From Ornithinibacillus sp047228935 (lineage in GTDB: Bacteria; Bacillota; Bacilli; Bacillales; Amphibacillaceae): a stretch of 64,000 nt of DNA. Below the pieces are notes generated by a model. It saw only the letters and a program-made list of their open reading frames with translations. It was not told where the DNA came from and made no database searches. Made by a program: the position numbers and the translations under genes. The DNA is taken from positions 9,857-73,856 of the forward strand of contig NZ_JBFEGG010000008.1 in NCBI RefSeq assembly GCF_047228935.1, read 5' to 3'. Below, one piece after another: positions 25,997 through 35,188 of this stretch; positions within the stretch are counted from its first letter, which is position 1; each line of letters starts with the position of its first letter.

Positions 25997-26812
25997 ATGG
26001 AATGGAAAAATATATACCGTGGATTACTTATGGGAGCAAGTGATGTTATACCAGGGGTAAGCGGTGGGACTATTGCGGTACTTTTAGGGATTTATGATCG
26101 TTTAATTGCATCTATTAATGGACTTATGACTAAAGATTGGAAAAAACATCTCGGCTTTCTTATTCCATTAGGGGTAGGTGTAGCTTGTGCGGTACTCTTA
26201 TTAAGTCGCGTAATCGAGTGGTTGTTTGAACATTATCCTGGACCAACTCAGTTCTTCTTTTTAGGTCTAATTATTGGTATAATACCTTATTTATTTCATC
26301 AGGCTGAAGTGAGGACAAAATTTAAAGCAAATCACTATATTTTGCTTGTCATCGGGGCATTAGTTGTTGGTTCGATGTTATTTCTTCATGAAAATGAGGG
26401 CGTGATTATCGAAGAGATGACTTTCTCTACATATGTGTTACTATTCTTTTCTGGTTTTATTGCAAGTGCTGCGATGATCCTACCAGGGATAAGTGGATCG
26501 TTTATATTACTAGTAATTGGAGTTTATGCAACAGTTATTAGTGCAATCAGTAACCTCCAAATAGATGTTATCGCAGTGGTTGGAATCGGAATAGTACTAG
26601 GTATTATTACGATGAGTAAAGTGATTAATTATTTTTTAGTAAACTATCGTAGTGCAACCTTTGCTTTAATTATTGGGCTAGTAATAGGATCGGTCTTTGT
26701 TGTATTTCCAGGCTGGCCAGATTCGACTGCTTTAGTACTTTTAAGTGTCCTAACATTTGCAGCTGGACTCTTTGCAGCTTATGTATTAGGTAAAGTCGAA
26801 TACAAAGCATAG
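25997..26812 (+). CDS. popT: Undecaprenyl phosphate translocase PopT (DUF368)
   Basis: A 271-residue polytopic membrane protein of the DUF368 family. DUF368 proteins have been identified as translocases that return the lipid carrier undecaprenyl phosphate to the inner leaflet for reuse in wall synthesis. Family signatures here are MGASDVIPGVSGGTIAVLLGIYDRL near the N terminus and AAMILPGISGSFILLVIGVY in the second half; these SGGT/SGSF re-entrant-like repeats reflect internal duplication. ATG 25997 follows AAAAGGGG. It is divergent from the PadR operon, whose operators could also influence it. Confidence 0.85.
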   Translation: MEWKNIYRGLLMGASDVIPGVSGGTIAVLLGIYDRLIASINGLMTKDWKKHLGFLIPLGVGVACAVLLLSRVIEWLFEHYPGPTQFFFLGLIIGIIPYLFHQAEVRTKFKANHYILLVIGALVVGSMLFLHENEGVIIEEMTFSTYVLLFFSGFIASAAMILPGISGSFILLVIGVYATVISAISNLQIDVIAVVGIGIVLGIITMSKVINYFLVNYRSATFALIIGLVIGSVFVVFPGWPDSTALVLLSVLTFAAGLFAAYVLGKVEYKA

Positions 26813-26873
26813 GCAAAGTATAAGACAAACGTTTGTTTAATAGATAAAATAAAGATGGAAAAGGAGTGTTCAT

Positions 26874-27194
26874 ATGGAATACATTCAAACTATGGAAAAG
26901 TTCAACGAAGTTATTCAAAGTGAAAAACCTGTTATCATCAAATTCTTCGCAGACTGGTGTCCGGATTGTAAAAGAATGGACATGTTTATCGATGGAATTT
27001 TAGAGGAGTTTAATAATTATGCATGGTATGAGGTTAATACAGATCAGCTAGAAGGAATTGCTCAAACTTATGAAGTAATGGGAATCCCAAGCATTTTAAT
27101 TTTCCAAAACGGAGAAAAACTAGCCCATCAACACAGCGCCTATACCAAAACACCAGAATCCGTAACAGAATTTTTACATCAGCAATTAGGGTAA
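26874..27194 (+). CDS. ydbP: Thioredoxin-like protein (YdbP type)
   Basis: A 106-residue single thioredoxin domain with active site FFADWCPDCKRMD (CPDC rather than CGPC) near residues 34-37 and the cis-proline in EVMGIPSILIFQNG. It closely matches B. subtilis YdbP. Role: thiol redox exchange in the cytoplasm, partner unknown. AAGGAG precedes the ATG. Confidence 0.88.
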   Translation: MEYIQTMEKFNEVIQSEKPVIIKFFADWCPDCKRMDMFIDGILEEFNNYAWYEVNTDQLEGIAQTYEVMGIPSILIFQNGEKLAHQHSAYTKTPESVTEFLHQQLG

Positions 27195-27202
27195 TAATAA
27201 TA

Positions 27203-27252
27203 AAAACCAATCCTATATCACTAATTAAAATAGTAAAGGATTGGTTTTTTTG
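27203..27252 (+). terminator. Terminator of the thioredoxin-like gene
   Basis: AAACCAATCCT and AGGATTGGTTT pair across a 22-base loop, followed by TTTTT. Confidence 0.82.
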
Positions 27253-27342
27253 TGATTTTAAACAATATAATTGATGTATAGAATTCTAGCCATGGATGCT
27301 GCCAGAAATATACTTATTTGGGAATAAATAGAAAATAATCCT

Positions 27343-27990
27343 CTAAACCAACTCAAACGACAAATCCCCATCATCCTTAAAACTAATCCTGGAATTTCTC
27401 AAAATAAATTGATTAGACAAGCTCTTTTTATTTTTTAATTGATAGATTTTCGTAAACGTTGATTTATCAACACCACTATAATTAATTTTCATAATCGCTT
27501 GTGGGTTAGCTAAGCTTTGTGCTGATGGACCACCACTTGGATTAGCCCATTCAATTAGAAATGGCAACATACCCTCTTCTATATCATACTTCGGAAACAA
27601 CATTCGCCACGAAAGCATTGTTCCATCTGGACGCTCTCTTTCCCCAGGAAAAGGACCATCGAAGGGAATATCGTTCATTTTAAAATGTTGTATATAATCA
27701 TCCATTTGATTCGTTCTTAATGCAAATTGAAACGGGACAGACAGGTTTTGGTCTAGCATATATACTAAATGTTGAATGAGCGGATTATCACTCTTACTTG
27801 CGGTATCGTAATCTTTTATTCCTAGCCATTCAATATAGCTTTCATTGGAAAAATAAGCAAGGTAATTATACGTACCCCAATTCTCATGTTCTCCGCCTTT
27901 AATAGCTTTAATTGCCATTCTATCGTCAAACGTTATACTATCTTCTGCAGCATTTTTTCCAGCAATCACAATATGATCAAGTGCTAGCAT
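27343..27990 (-). CDS. VOC/glyoxalase-like domain protein
   Basis: A 215-residue soluble protein beginning MLALDHIVIAGKNAAEDSITFDDRM, with the His of the first beta-alpha-beta-beta metal site in LDHIVI. GTYNYLAYFSNESYIEWLGI and MLFPKYDIEEGMLPFLIEW follow. This fits the Glyoxalase-3-like branch of the vicinal oxygen chelate superfamily, with unknown substrate. Start at 27990 follows AAGGGAGGG. It stands alone. Confidence 0.75.
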   Translation of the reverse strand: MLALDHIVIAGKNAAEDSITFDDRMAIKAIKGGEHENWGTYNYLAYFSNESYIEWLGIKDYDTASKSDNPLIQHLVYMLDQNLSVPFQFALRTNQMDDYIQHFKMNDIPFDGPFPGERERPDGTMLSWRMLFPKYDIEEGMLPFLIEWANPSGGPSAQSLANPQAIMKINYSGVDKSTFTKIYQLKNKKSLSNQFILRNSRISFKDDGDLSFELV

Positions 27991-28127
27991 GATAATCCCT
28001 CCCTTATATGTATACATTATTTATCTAAATAAATAGGAAATCAATTAATTAATCCTATTGTTTCTCATTACTTTTTAATCTTTCTTTGATATAGTAAACA
28101 AAAAAGAACGGATAAGTGGGTGATGTA

Positions 28128-28811
28128 ATGGAACAACCAATCATACTAATTGTAGAAGATGAAGAAAAACTGAGTAGAGTGATACAGCTGGAATTAGAAT
28201 ATGAAAACTATCGCACTAAGAAAGTTGATAATGGTAAAGACGCTTTAAAACTAATGCAAGATCAAGACTGGGATTTGGTTTTACTTGATATTATGATTCC
28301 TGAGCTAAGTGGTTTAGAAGTGCTTCGTAGGTTTAGGCGTACAGATGAGAACACTCCAGTCATCCTCCTAACCGCAAGAGATGCTGTTCATGACAAGGTT
28401 AGTGGATTAGATTTAGGAGCAAATGATTACGTGACAAAGCCTTTCCAAATTGAAGAATTACTTGCAAGAATACGGGTACATCTTAGAAAGCCTGTAGAAC
28501 AAAAAGTAAACAAGCATATTTTGGCTGTAGGAGATTTAACGGTTGATTTAGACGCTCATGAAGTATTCCGTGAGGGAAATAAAATCGAGTTAACTCCTCG
28601 GGAATATGACTTACTCGTATGCTTGTTAAAAAACAAAAATATCGTGCTAACACGTGATCAATTAATTGAACAAGTATGGGGCTATGATTATTTTGGTGAG
28701 ACAAATGTAGTTGATGTGTATGTTCGGTACTTACGTCAAAAAATAGAAAAAGGATATTCGAAACAGTACATCCAAACCGTACGAGGCGTAGGATATTCGA
28801 TAAAGGAATAA
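28128..28811 (+). CDS. Response regulator, OmpR family (YkoG-like)
   Basis: A 227-residue regulator: receiver with EDEEK near the N terminus, phospho-Asp in LVLLDIMIPELSG and Lys in YVTKPFQIEELLAR. The winged helix ends FGETNVVDVYVRYLRQKIEKGYSKQYIQTVRGVGYSI. The kinase starts four bases after the stop and a PepSY protein follows. That arrangement resembles the B. subtilis ykoGH-ykoIJ locus. Start chosen at ATG 28128. Confidence 0.85.
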   Translation: MEQPIILIVEDEEKLSRVIQLELEYENYRTKKVDNGKDALKLMQDQDWDLVLLDIMIPELSGLEVLRRFRRTDENTPVILLTARDAVHDKVSGLDLGANDYVTKPFQIEELLARIRVHLRKPVEQKVNKHILAVGDLTVDLDAHEVFREGNKIELTPREYDLLVCLLKNKNIVLTRDQLIEQVWGYDYFGETNVVDVYVRYLRQKIEKGYSKQYIQTVRGVGYSIKE

Positions 28812-28815
28812 TCGT

Positions 28816-30159
28816 ATGAAGCTACGAACAAAGATACAACTATTTACCAGCTTTTTTATGTTTGTATTTATATTATTAATCAATGCTTCCATTTATTTCT
28901 TGTTTTATCAAAATTCCGTTGATAGTGAATTGGACGAACTTGCCGAACAAGTTAATACGATATTAGTAGCTATAAATCAAAATGAAGAAATACCACCTAG
29001 TGAATTGTTAAAAGCTTTTTTACCAGCTGATGGAATCATTCGAATTTACCCTGAAAATGGTTCACCATTAGTAGTTCATACAAAATCATCAGATTATTTA
29101 GGACTTCCAGGGGAATATTCTAAAAGTGAAACGAGAGAAGTTTTGACATATTATGGTGACCGTTATGCAACAGTTTCTAAGCCAATAATCTGGAATAACG
29201 GTGAAATTGTAACACTACATTTATCCAAAAAATTAGTTGCCATTACCGAAAACATGAAAACTCTATTTTACGTACTCATCTTAGCCTCTGTCATCATTAT
29301 TATTCCGATTATTATTGCTGGGAATTTACTAGCAAGATTTTTACTTCAACCAATTAAAGCGTTAATCAGTACGATGAAGGAAAACATGAAACATGGAAAA
29401 TGGAAGAAAATAGCGTTAACTAATCGGTCGAAAGATGAGCTATATGAAATGGAAAAAACATTTAATGACATGATTGATTATTTGAAAGAGAATTATGAGA
29501 TGCAGGAGATTTTCGTATCAGATGCATCCCATGAGCTAAAGACGCCGATTTCCATTATAAAAAGCTATACCCAGCTGTTAGAACGTCGAGGTCAAGAAAA
29601 TCCGGAACTTATTAAGGAATCGTTAGATGCGATTGGAACAGAAGCAGAACGGATGCAAAAGCTTGTAGAACAATTATTGGCATTAGCTAAAAATAAAGAA
29701 GTACAAAGTGGCGAGGATGTAAATGTAACGGAACTAATCGAAGAAACAATTGACACGTTTTCTAGAGCATATAGAAGGGTGATTGAGTTTCCAGAACAAG
29801 GTGTACCATTCTATGTTCATGGAAATAAAGATCAGCTTAAACAAGTGTTTTATATTTTGATTGATAACGCACTCAAATATAGTGATCGTAATGTGATTGT
29901 TAATATGGAACAATTCGAAAACAAATTAGCCATATCGGTAACCGATTTTGGGCCGGGAATACCAGAAGATGAGAAAGAACGAATTTTTGAACGGTTCTAC
30001 CGAATGGATAAGGCTAGAAATAGGAATACTGGTGGAACCGGACTTGGCCTTGCCATTGCCAAAACAATTACATCTGCACATGGTGGGGCAATTACTGTAG
30101 AAAGCAGTCTAGGAGCGGGTTCTATTTTTAAAGTACTATTACCAATTAAATTATCATAA
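28816..30159 (+). CDS. Sensor histidine kinase (YkoH-like)
   Basis: A 447-residue membrane kinase. Two transmembrane helices (about 10-32 and 155-178) flank an extracellular sensor. A HAMP domain, phospho-His in VSDASHELKTPISIIKSYTQLL, N-box IDNALKYSD, and G-boxes VTDFGPGIP and GGTGLGLAIAKTI complete the catalytic core. The stimulus is unknown; the PepSY protein just downstream is a likely output or modulator. Confidence 0.87.
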   Translation: MKLRTKIQLFTSFFMFVFILLINASIYFLFYQNSVDSELDELAEQVNTILVAINQNEEIPPSELLKAFLPADGIIRIYPENGSPLVVHTKSSDYLGLPGEYSKSETREVLTYYGDRYATVSKPIIWNNGEIVTLHLSKKLVAITENMKTLFYVLILASVIIIIPIIIAGNLLARFLLQPIKALISTMKENMKHGKWKKIALTNRSKDELYEMEKTFNDMIDYLKENYEMQEIFVSDASHELKTPISIIKSYTQLLERRGQENPELIKESLDAIGTEAERMQKLVEQLLALAKNKEVQSGEDVNVTELIEETIDTFSRAYRRVIEFPEQGVPFYVHGNKDQLKQVFYILIDNALKYSDRNVIVNMEQFENKLAISVTDFGPGIPEDEKERIFERFYRMDKARNRNTGGTGLGLAIAKTITSAHGGAITVESSLGAGSIFKVLLPIKLS

Positions 30160-30248
30160 TTTCTCATCAAATTCTAATCTTTCTCTCATAGTTATTTCAT
30201 TCTAGATGTTTATGATAAAGACATCAAGAGTAAATAAGGAGGCATAAC

Positions 30249-31004
30249 ATGAAAAAGAAAGTGATCATGACTGTATCTAGTGTCGCTATAGCAACCGTAC
30301 TTGGTCTAGGGATTTATCATTCCAATGCTGCACAAGCAGAGCCTAAACTATCAAGAGGTGAAATAGAGGCTCTCGTAACTTCTCAATATCCAGGTACAAT
30401 AACGGAAATGGAATTGGAAAAAGGATTTAATAAAGTAATCTATGAAGTTGAAGTTGAAAGCGATGGTATGGAATATGAAATTAAGTTAGATGGAAATACA
30501 GGTGAGGTAATTAAGATTGAACAAAGGGAGTTACGTGCAAGTGCTGAAGGCTCTACAAACGTAGCTGTTTCTGAAAAGAATAATACTTCATCGGATGATT
30601 CCGGAGCTAAAACCGACGATAAAAATGAAAGCACAGATAAGACAAATGATGATACCACTGTTCCAAAGGAAGATGATGGAACAGATGATAAAGACAAAGA
30701 AAAAGTGGCAGTTCAACCAGATGAACGTAATACAGAAAAAAATGCTAATGAGAAAAAAACAGCGATAGATAGTGAAGCAGCAATGGAAATTGCATTGGCA
30801 GAGTTTGAAGGAACCATTAAAGAATTAGACCTAGATGAAGATGATGGACGTCTTATTTATGAGATTGAAATTAAGGGTACTGCCGGAGAAGCGGAACTAG
30901 ATATTGACGCATATACTGGTGAAATTATCTCTATCTCAATCGATACAGAACTTGGAACTTCGATTGATGACAACGATGACGATGACGATGACGATGACGA
31001 TTGA
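30249..31004 (+). CDS. Secreted protein with two PepSY domains and acidic tail (YkoI/YkoJ-like)
   Basis: A 251-residue exported protein. The signal peptide is about 1-30 (VIMTVSSVAIATVLGLGIYHSNAAQA). The first PepSY domain (about 35-95) contains VIYEVEVESDGMEYEIKLDGNTGEVIKIEQ. A low-complexity Asp/Lys/Thr linker and a second PepSY domain (about 170-235) follow, then a run of aspartates at the C terminus encoded by GATGAC repeats. PepSY domains are often linked to protease inhibition or metal sensing. It lies 89 bases after the kinase gene and is probably controlled by that system. Confidence 0.82.
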   Translation: MKKKVIMTVSSVAIATVLGLGIYHSNAAQAEPKLSRGEIEALVTSQYPGTITEMELEKGFNKVIYEVEVESDGMEYEIKLDGNTGEVIKIEQRELRASAEGSTNVAVSEKNNTSSDDSGAKTDDKNESTDKTNDDTTVPKEDDGTDDKDKEKVAVQPDERNTEKNANEKKTAIDSEAAMEIALAEFEGTIKELDLDEDDGRLIYEIEIKGTAGEAELDIDAYTGEIISISIDTELGTSIDDNDDDDDDDDD

Positions 31005-31028
31005 GACGATAATTAGAAAATATAAAAG

Positions 31029-31055
31029 AGGGGCTACCAAAAATGGTAGCCCTTG
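31029..31055. terminator. Bidirectional terminator
   Basis: GGGCTACCA and TGGTAGCCC pair around AAAA. On the minus strand the stem is followed by CTCTTTTAT, which makes it the likely end of the phn operon transcript. Confidence 0.82.
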
Positions 31056-31057
31056 TC

Positions 31058-32629
31058 TTATGAGGATATAACTTGAAAATTAGGTACAACTTCTGCCTTT
31101 ATAGTCTTATATTTTTCAAAATAAGCATGTATTAATTCAGCAGTATCCTTCTGGATTTCTTTAATAACAGGTTTATTCTTAAACATATCAAAATTACCAC
31201 CACCACTTGCCCGGTAGTTATTTAAAACAACATGATACGTTCCATCCTCTTTTAATGGACTTCCGTGATACGAAATATGTTCAACGCGCGATCCCATAGG
31301 ATTAGTAATATTAATCGTATAGTGGATTCCTTCCCACATATCGTAATTATAATGCTGTGGCTTCGGTTCAATATAAGTAGGATTTACGGTGATATTGCCA
31401 GCATCATCTAACACAAAGTATTCTGCAGTTTTCTCTAATGCTAATTTAATATCTTTACCACTAAGCTCTAGTACGGTTAGAGTATTCGGGTACATATAAT
31501 TAGATACCACATCACGCATCGTAACAACCGACTGGAATCCTCTAGATTCATTATTCAATAAGGCAGTCACCGAAATGTCTACACCACTAGCTTCCATTTG
31601 CACTTCCTGTATGAACTGGATAAATGGATGTTTCGTTAATCTTGCTTGAAGTGGGTCGGATATCGTCATATCACCATCAATATAACCAATCGGTTGGTCT
31701 AGCCATTTCTGAGTAGAAGACTCTAATTCTGCCATATAAAGCATAATCTCTTCATCAGCTTGTGCATTAATTGGTTTAATCTCAGCCTTTTTCTTCACTA
31801 TCGTCCAGTTAGTGCCATTCTGTTCCAGCTCGATATCGATATTACCGTACATCTTACCATTATTTCCTGGCTGGGCTACTAATACGCCGTTTATCTCGCC
31901 AGTTAACATACGGTGTTGATGTCCTGTTAGTAAAATATCGATTCCGTTTATTTCCTGACACATCGCATATCCTTGATTTTCACCAGTCAATGACTCTGTA
32001 GCTTCACCTGTATCCAAATCCCTTTCAAAGCCACCATGGTATGAGGCGATAAGGACATCTGGTTGCTCTTCTTCTTGAATAAGTTTAACCCATTGCTTTA
32101 GAGTCGTTAGTGCATCTTTAAATTGTATCCCTTCAATATGATTAGGCGACTCCCAGTTTGGAATATAATGCGTGGTTACCCCAACTACTGCTACTTTAAG
32201 TCCGTTTGACAAGGTTTGAATTATATATGGTTTCCCAAAATAAGGTTCACCATCTTCATTAACCAAATTGGCAGACAGCCAAGGGAAGTTGGAACCGGTT
32301 ATCGCATCATGTAACACCTTTTTGCCAAAATTAAATTCATGATTACCGATTACACTAGCATCGATACCGATACGGTTCATAATTTCTATCATTGGATTTA
32401 TTTTGCCTTGATGTTCTTTAACATAATGAGTCATAAGTGGTGTTCCTTGGATTAAATCGCCGTTATCTAGTACGATGACATTTTCGTTTTCACGAACTAC
32501 TCGTTTTACTATCGAAGCATATTTAGCTAAACCTAAATCTGCCTGCTCGTTCGTTCCATATAAAATAGGCATAGCATTTCCATGAACATCACTTGTATAA
32601 ATTATTTTGAGCTTGGTTGTATTTGACAC
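31058..32629 (-). CDS. Bifunctional metallophosphatase / 5'-nucleotidase (YunD-like)
   Basis: A 523-residue protein without signal peptide. The N-terminal calcineurin-like phosphoesterase has its metal-binding motifs in TSDVHGN, DNGDLIQGT, GNHEFNFG, ASYHGG and TGHQHRM. The C-terminal 5'-nucleotidase domain follows (about 320-510; NNESRGFQS, NNYRASGGGNFDMF). It probably hydrolyses nucleotides or related phosphoesters. Start GTG 32629 is eight bases from AAAGGA; the ATG nine bases earlier touches the site. It is the last gene after phnD-C-E-E, so it likely provides phosphate from organic esters. Confidence 0.85.
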   Translation of the reverse strand: MSNTTKLKIIYTSDVHGNAMPILYGTNEQADLGLAKYASIVKRVVRENENVIVLDNGDLIQGTPLMTHYVKEHQGKINPMIEIMNRIGIDASVIGNHEFNFGKKVLHDAITGSNFPWLSANLVNEDGEPYFGKPYIIQTLSNGLKVAVVGVTTHYIPNWESPNHIEGIQFKDALTTLKQWVKLIQEEEQPDVLIASYHGGFERDLDTGEATESLTGENQGYAMCQEINGIDILLTGHQHRMLTGEINGVLVAQPGNNGKMYGNIDIELEQNGTNWTIVKKKAEIKPINAQADEEIMLYMAELESSTQKWLDQPIGYIDGDMTISDPLQARLTKHPFIQFIQEVQMEASGVDISVTALLNNESRGFQSVVTMRDVVSNYMYPNTLTVLELSGKDIKLALEKTAEYFVLDDAGNITVNPTYIEPKPQHYNYDMWEGIHYTINITNPMGSRVEHISYHGSPLKEDGTYHVVLNNYRASGGGNFDMFKNKPVIKEIQKDTAELIHAYFEKYKTIKAEVVPNFQVISS

Positions 32630-32701
32630 TTCGTACATCCTTTCCAACAAAAGAAACGAAATCAAAGAGTCGGTTCTTCAATTTCGTTTCTAAATTTTAG
32701 C

Positions 32702-33502
32702 TTATACTATTTTACGTCTAATTCTTGCTGAAGCAAAGTCAATAACTGTTACAACGATAATTATACCTAACAAAATAGTTCCCATTTGGTTCCAATCACG
32801 GTTTGAAGAGGCAAAGAAGATCATCGTACCAATCCCCCCTGCACCTACGATACCAAGTATGGACGATGCACGTATGTCTACCTCGAACCGATAAATCGCA
32901 TAGGATAGGAACTCAGGAATTATCTGCGGCATAACAGCATAAAATAGTATTTGTATTTTATTAGCCCCATTTGCTTCCATTGCATGAACAACTTCCATAT
33001 CAATGGATTCGATAATTTCTGAGAACATTTTCCCTAGCATACCTGTAGAACCAATTGCAATTGCAAGAACACCGGCAAATGCGTTAGGACCAACAGCAAC
33101 TACGAATAAGATTGCTAGAATAATATCAGGGAAGGCACGAACTGCAGATAAAATCCATTTACCAATTGTTGATCCTACCTTACCACCCATCATGTTATTA
33201 GCTGCAAGAAATGCTAATGGAACAGATAAAATTGCTGCCATTAGAGAACCAGCAAATGCAATTGTAATAGTTTCAAGCATACTTAAAGCGACATCACCAG
33301 AAGCAGCCCAGTTCGGCTGAAATAGTCCTACAACTACATTCCCGAAATTTGAGAACATCTGACTGATTGCTTTTCCAAAGTCAATATTTATGCCAAGGAA
33401 TGTCCAAATATAGAGTGCAAGAACAATAAGCGCTATTAAAACTCGTTTTATAGTTTTATAGGTTGAGTTCTTAGGTTTTGGAGGTAATTGTAATGAGTCC
33501 AT
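32702..33502 (-). CDS. phnE: Phosphonate ABC transporter permease PhnE (second copy)
   Basis: A 266-residue inner-membrane permease with about six helices. The cytoplasmic loop motif EANGANKIQILFYAVMPQIIPEFLSYAIYRFE couples to the ATPase, and SSILGIVGAGGIGT is characteristic of PhnE. It starts on the stop codon of the first phnE copy (TAATG). The two permeases probably form a heterodimer. Confidence 0.9.
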   Translation of the reverse strand: MDSLQLPPKPKNSTYKTIKRVLIALIVLALYIWTFLGINIDFGKAISQMFSNFGNVVVGLFQPNWAASGDVALSMLETITIAFAGSLMAAILSVPLAFLAANNMMGGKVGSTIGKWILSAVRAFPDIILAILFVVAVGPNAFAGVLAIAIGSTGMLGKMFSEIIESIDMEVVHAMEANGANKIQILFYAVMPQIIPEFLSYAIYRFEVDIRASSILGIVGAGGIGTMIFFASSNRDWNQMGTILLGIIIVVTVIDFASARIRRKIV

Positions 33503-34302
33503 TAGATTAATGCCTCCCTTAATTTGTTACTGATATATTCTATGACAAGTACAACAACAAAAATCATAATGATGATTGCCATAGCATTCGGATAATTATA
33601 GAACCCGATTTGCTGGTTTAATACTAATCCAATACCACCAGCACCGACATAACCTAATACGACAGATGCACGGATATTAATTTCAAATACATATAGTACT
33701 AATGACGTGTACTGTGGCATTACTTGTGGAATTAGTCCATAATAAATCATTTGTAATGTGCCTGCTCCTGATGCACGCATTGCTTCTAAAGGATTCATAT
33801 CAACCGATTCGATTGTCTCACTAATTAATTTTGCTAAAATACCCAATGAAAATACAATAAGTGCTAGGATACCAGGGAAGACTCCAATTCCAAATAATCC
33901 GACAAAGATTACTGCAAGTACTAAGTCAGGAATTGTACGTAATAAGTTTAAGATAGTTCTTGTTGCTACATAAATCGGCTTAAAAGTTGTTACGTTTTGA
34001 GCTGATAGTAACGCTAATGGTACCGTAATGATTGCAGCTATAGTCGTTGCAATGATTGCCATTTGAATCGTTTGAAATAACGGGTCCATTATAGCTGAAA
34101 GTATTGAAAAGTTTGGTGGGAAGAACTTTTCAATTACACGGTACATTTTACCGAACGCACCTGCAAAGCCTCCAACCATTTCTCGTTGTGTGAAAATCAT
34201 ACTAAACAGGTACATACCTAAAATTACAAGTCCAATAATGGTTACTTGTTTTTTTGTTTTACTAGGGTACATGGATAGTGTTTGTTTCTTATTTTTCGGC
34301 AC
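33502..34302 (-). CDS. phnE: Phosphonate ABC transporter permease PhnE (first copy)
   Basis: A 266-residue permease paralogous to the next gene, with the same EAA-type loop (EAMRASGAGTLQMIYYGLIPQVMPQYTSLVLYVFE) and ASVVLGYVGAGGIG. Start is GTG 34302, preceded by GGAGGTG, and overlaps the end of phnC by 14 bases. A longer in-frame ATG start at 34347 would be buried deep in phnC. Confidence 0.88.
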   Translation of the reverse strand: MPKNKKQTLSMYPSKTKKQVTIIGLVILGMYLFSMIFTQREMVGGFAGAFGKMYRVIEKFFPPNFSILSAIMDPLFQTIQMAIIATTIAAIITVPLALLSAQNVTTFKPIYVATRTILNLLRTIPDLVLAVIFVGLFGIGVFPGILALIVFSLGILAKLISETIESVDMNPLEAMRASGAGTLQMIYYGLIPQVMPQYTSLVLYVFEINIRASVVLGYVGAGGIGLVLNQQIGFYNYPNAMAIIIMIFVVVLVIEYISNKLREALI

Positions 34303-35071
34303 TATCTGCACCTCCACGCATATCGTCCTCACGGATTGAACGGCCATAAATTTCTTCGAAGGTTTTTTCCGTTACTTCAGATACAGGTCCATCAAAGACA
34401 ACTTCACCAGCACGCATACCTATAATACGATCAGCATATTCCATTGCCATATCGATAAAGTGCAGATTAACAATTGTTGTAATATTATCTTCTTTATTAA
34501 TTTTTCTTAAATAGGACATAACTTGATGTGATGTAGGTGGGTCAAGAGAAGCAACAGGTTCATCTGCTAAAATATATTTTGGCTGCTGTGTTAACACACG
34601 AGCTATACTAACACGTTGCTGCTGACCGCCACTTAATTCATCTGCTCGGTTATAAAGTTTTTCTTCTATATTAACGCGTTTTAAACTTTCATAAGCTAAC
34701 GCCTTGTCTTCATTTTTATATAAGCCTAATATAGATCGCAATGTTCCAGTATGCCCAAGACGGCCAGCTAGAACGTTTTTTAATACATTTGAACGTTTTA
34801 CAAGATTATAGTTCTGAAAGATCATACCGACTTTAGTACGTAATTTACGAAGATTGCTCCCGTTATAATCTATAATATTCTCTCCATCAACCTCTAAAGA
34901 ACCTGAAGTAGGTGTAACCAAACGGTTAATACTACGGATGAATGTTGATTTTCCAGCTCCCGAAAGTCCAACAATAACTACAAATTCCCCATCTTTGATG
35001 GTCACATTTACATTTTTTAAGCCTTCTGTGCCATTTGGGTACACTAAGCCTACATTCTTAAATTCTATCAT
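34289..35071 (-). CDS. phnC: Phosphonate ABC transporter ATP-binding protein
   Basis: A 260-residue ATPase with Walker A GLSGAGKST near residue 37, signature LSGGQQQRVSIARVL and Walker B ILADEPVASLDP. The insertion LGHTGTLRSILGLYKNEDKALAYESL before the signature is typical of PhnC. It powers uptake of phosphonates or related phosphorus compounds through the two PhnE subunits. Confidence 0.92.
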   Translation of the reverse strand: MIEFKNVGLVYPNGTEGLKNVNVTIKDGEFVVIVGLSGAGKSTFIRSINRLVTPTSGSLEVDGENIIDYNGSNLRKLRTKVGMIFQNYNLVKRSNVLKNVLAGRLGHTGTLRSILGLYKNEDKALAYESLKRVNIEEKLYNRADELSGGQQQRVSIARVLTQQPKYILADEPVASLDPPTSHQVMSYLRKINKEDNITTIVNLHFIDMAMEYADRIIGMRAGEVVFDGPVSEVTEKTFEEIYGRSIREDDMRGGADSAEK

Positions 35072-35133
35072 TTCAATAAGTCCTCCAGTACAGGCATAAA
35101 TTTCTTCTATTATAACAAGTTATTAACGCAAGA

Positions 35134-35166
35134 AAAAGGGAAGTTTCACACCCTTCCCTTTTTCCT
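35134..35166 (-). terminator. Internal terminator / attenuator between phnD and phnC
   Basis: AAAAGGGAAG and CTTCCCTTTT pair across a nine-base loop. On the minus strand the stem is followed by TTTTTTCTTG. Being inside the operon, it should make the binding protein mRNA more abundant than the downstream part. Confidence 0.75.
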
Positions 35167-35188
35167 CTATCAATATTACAAATTAATT

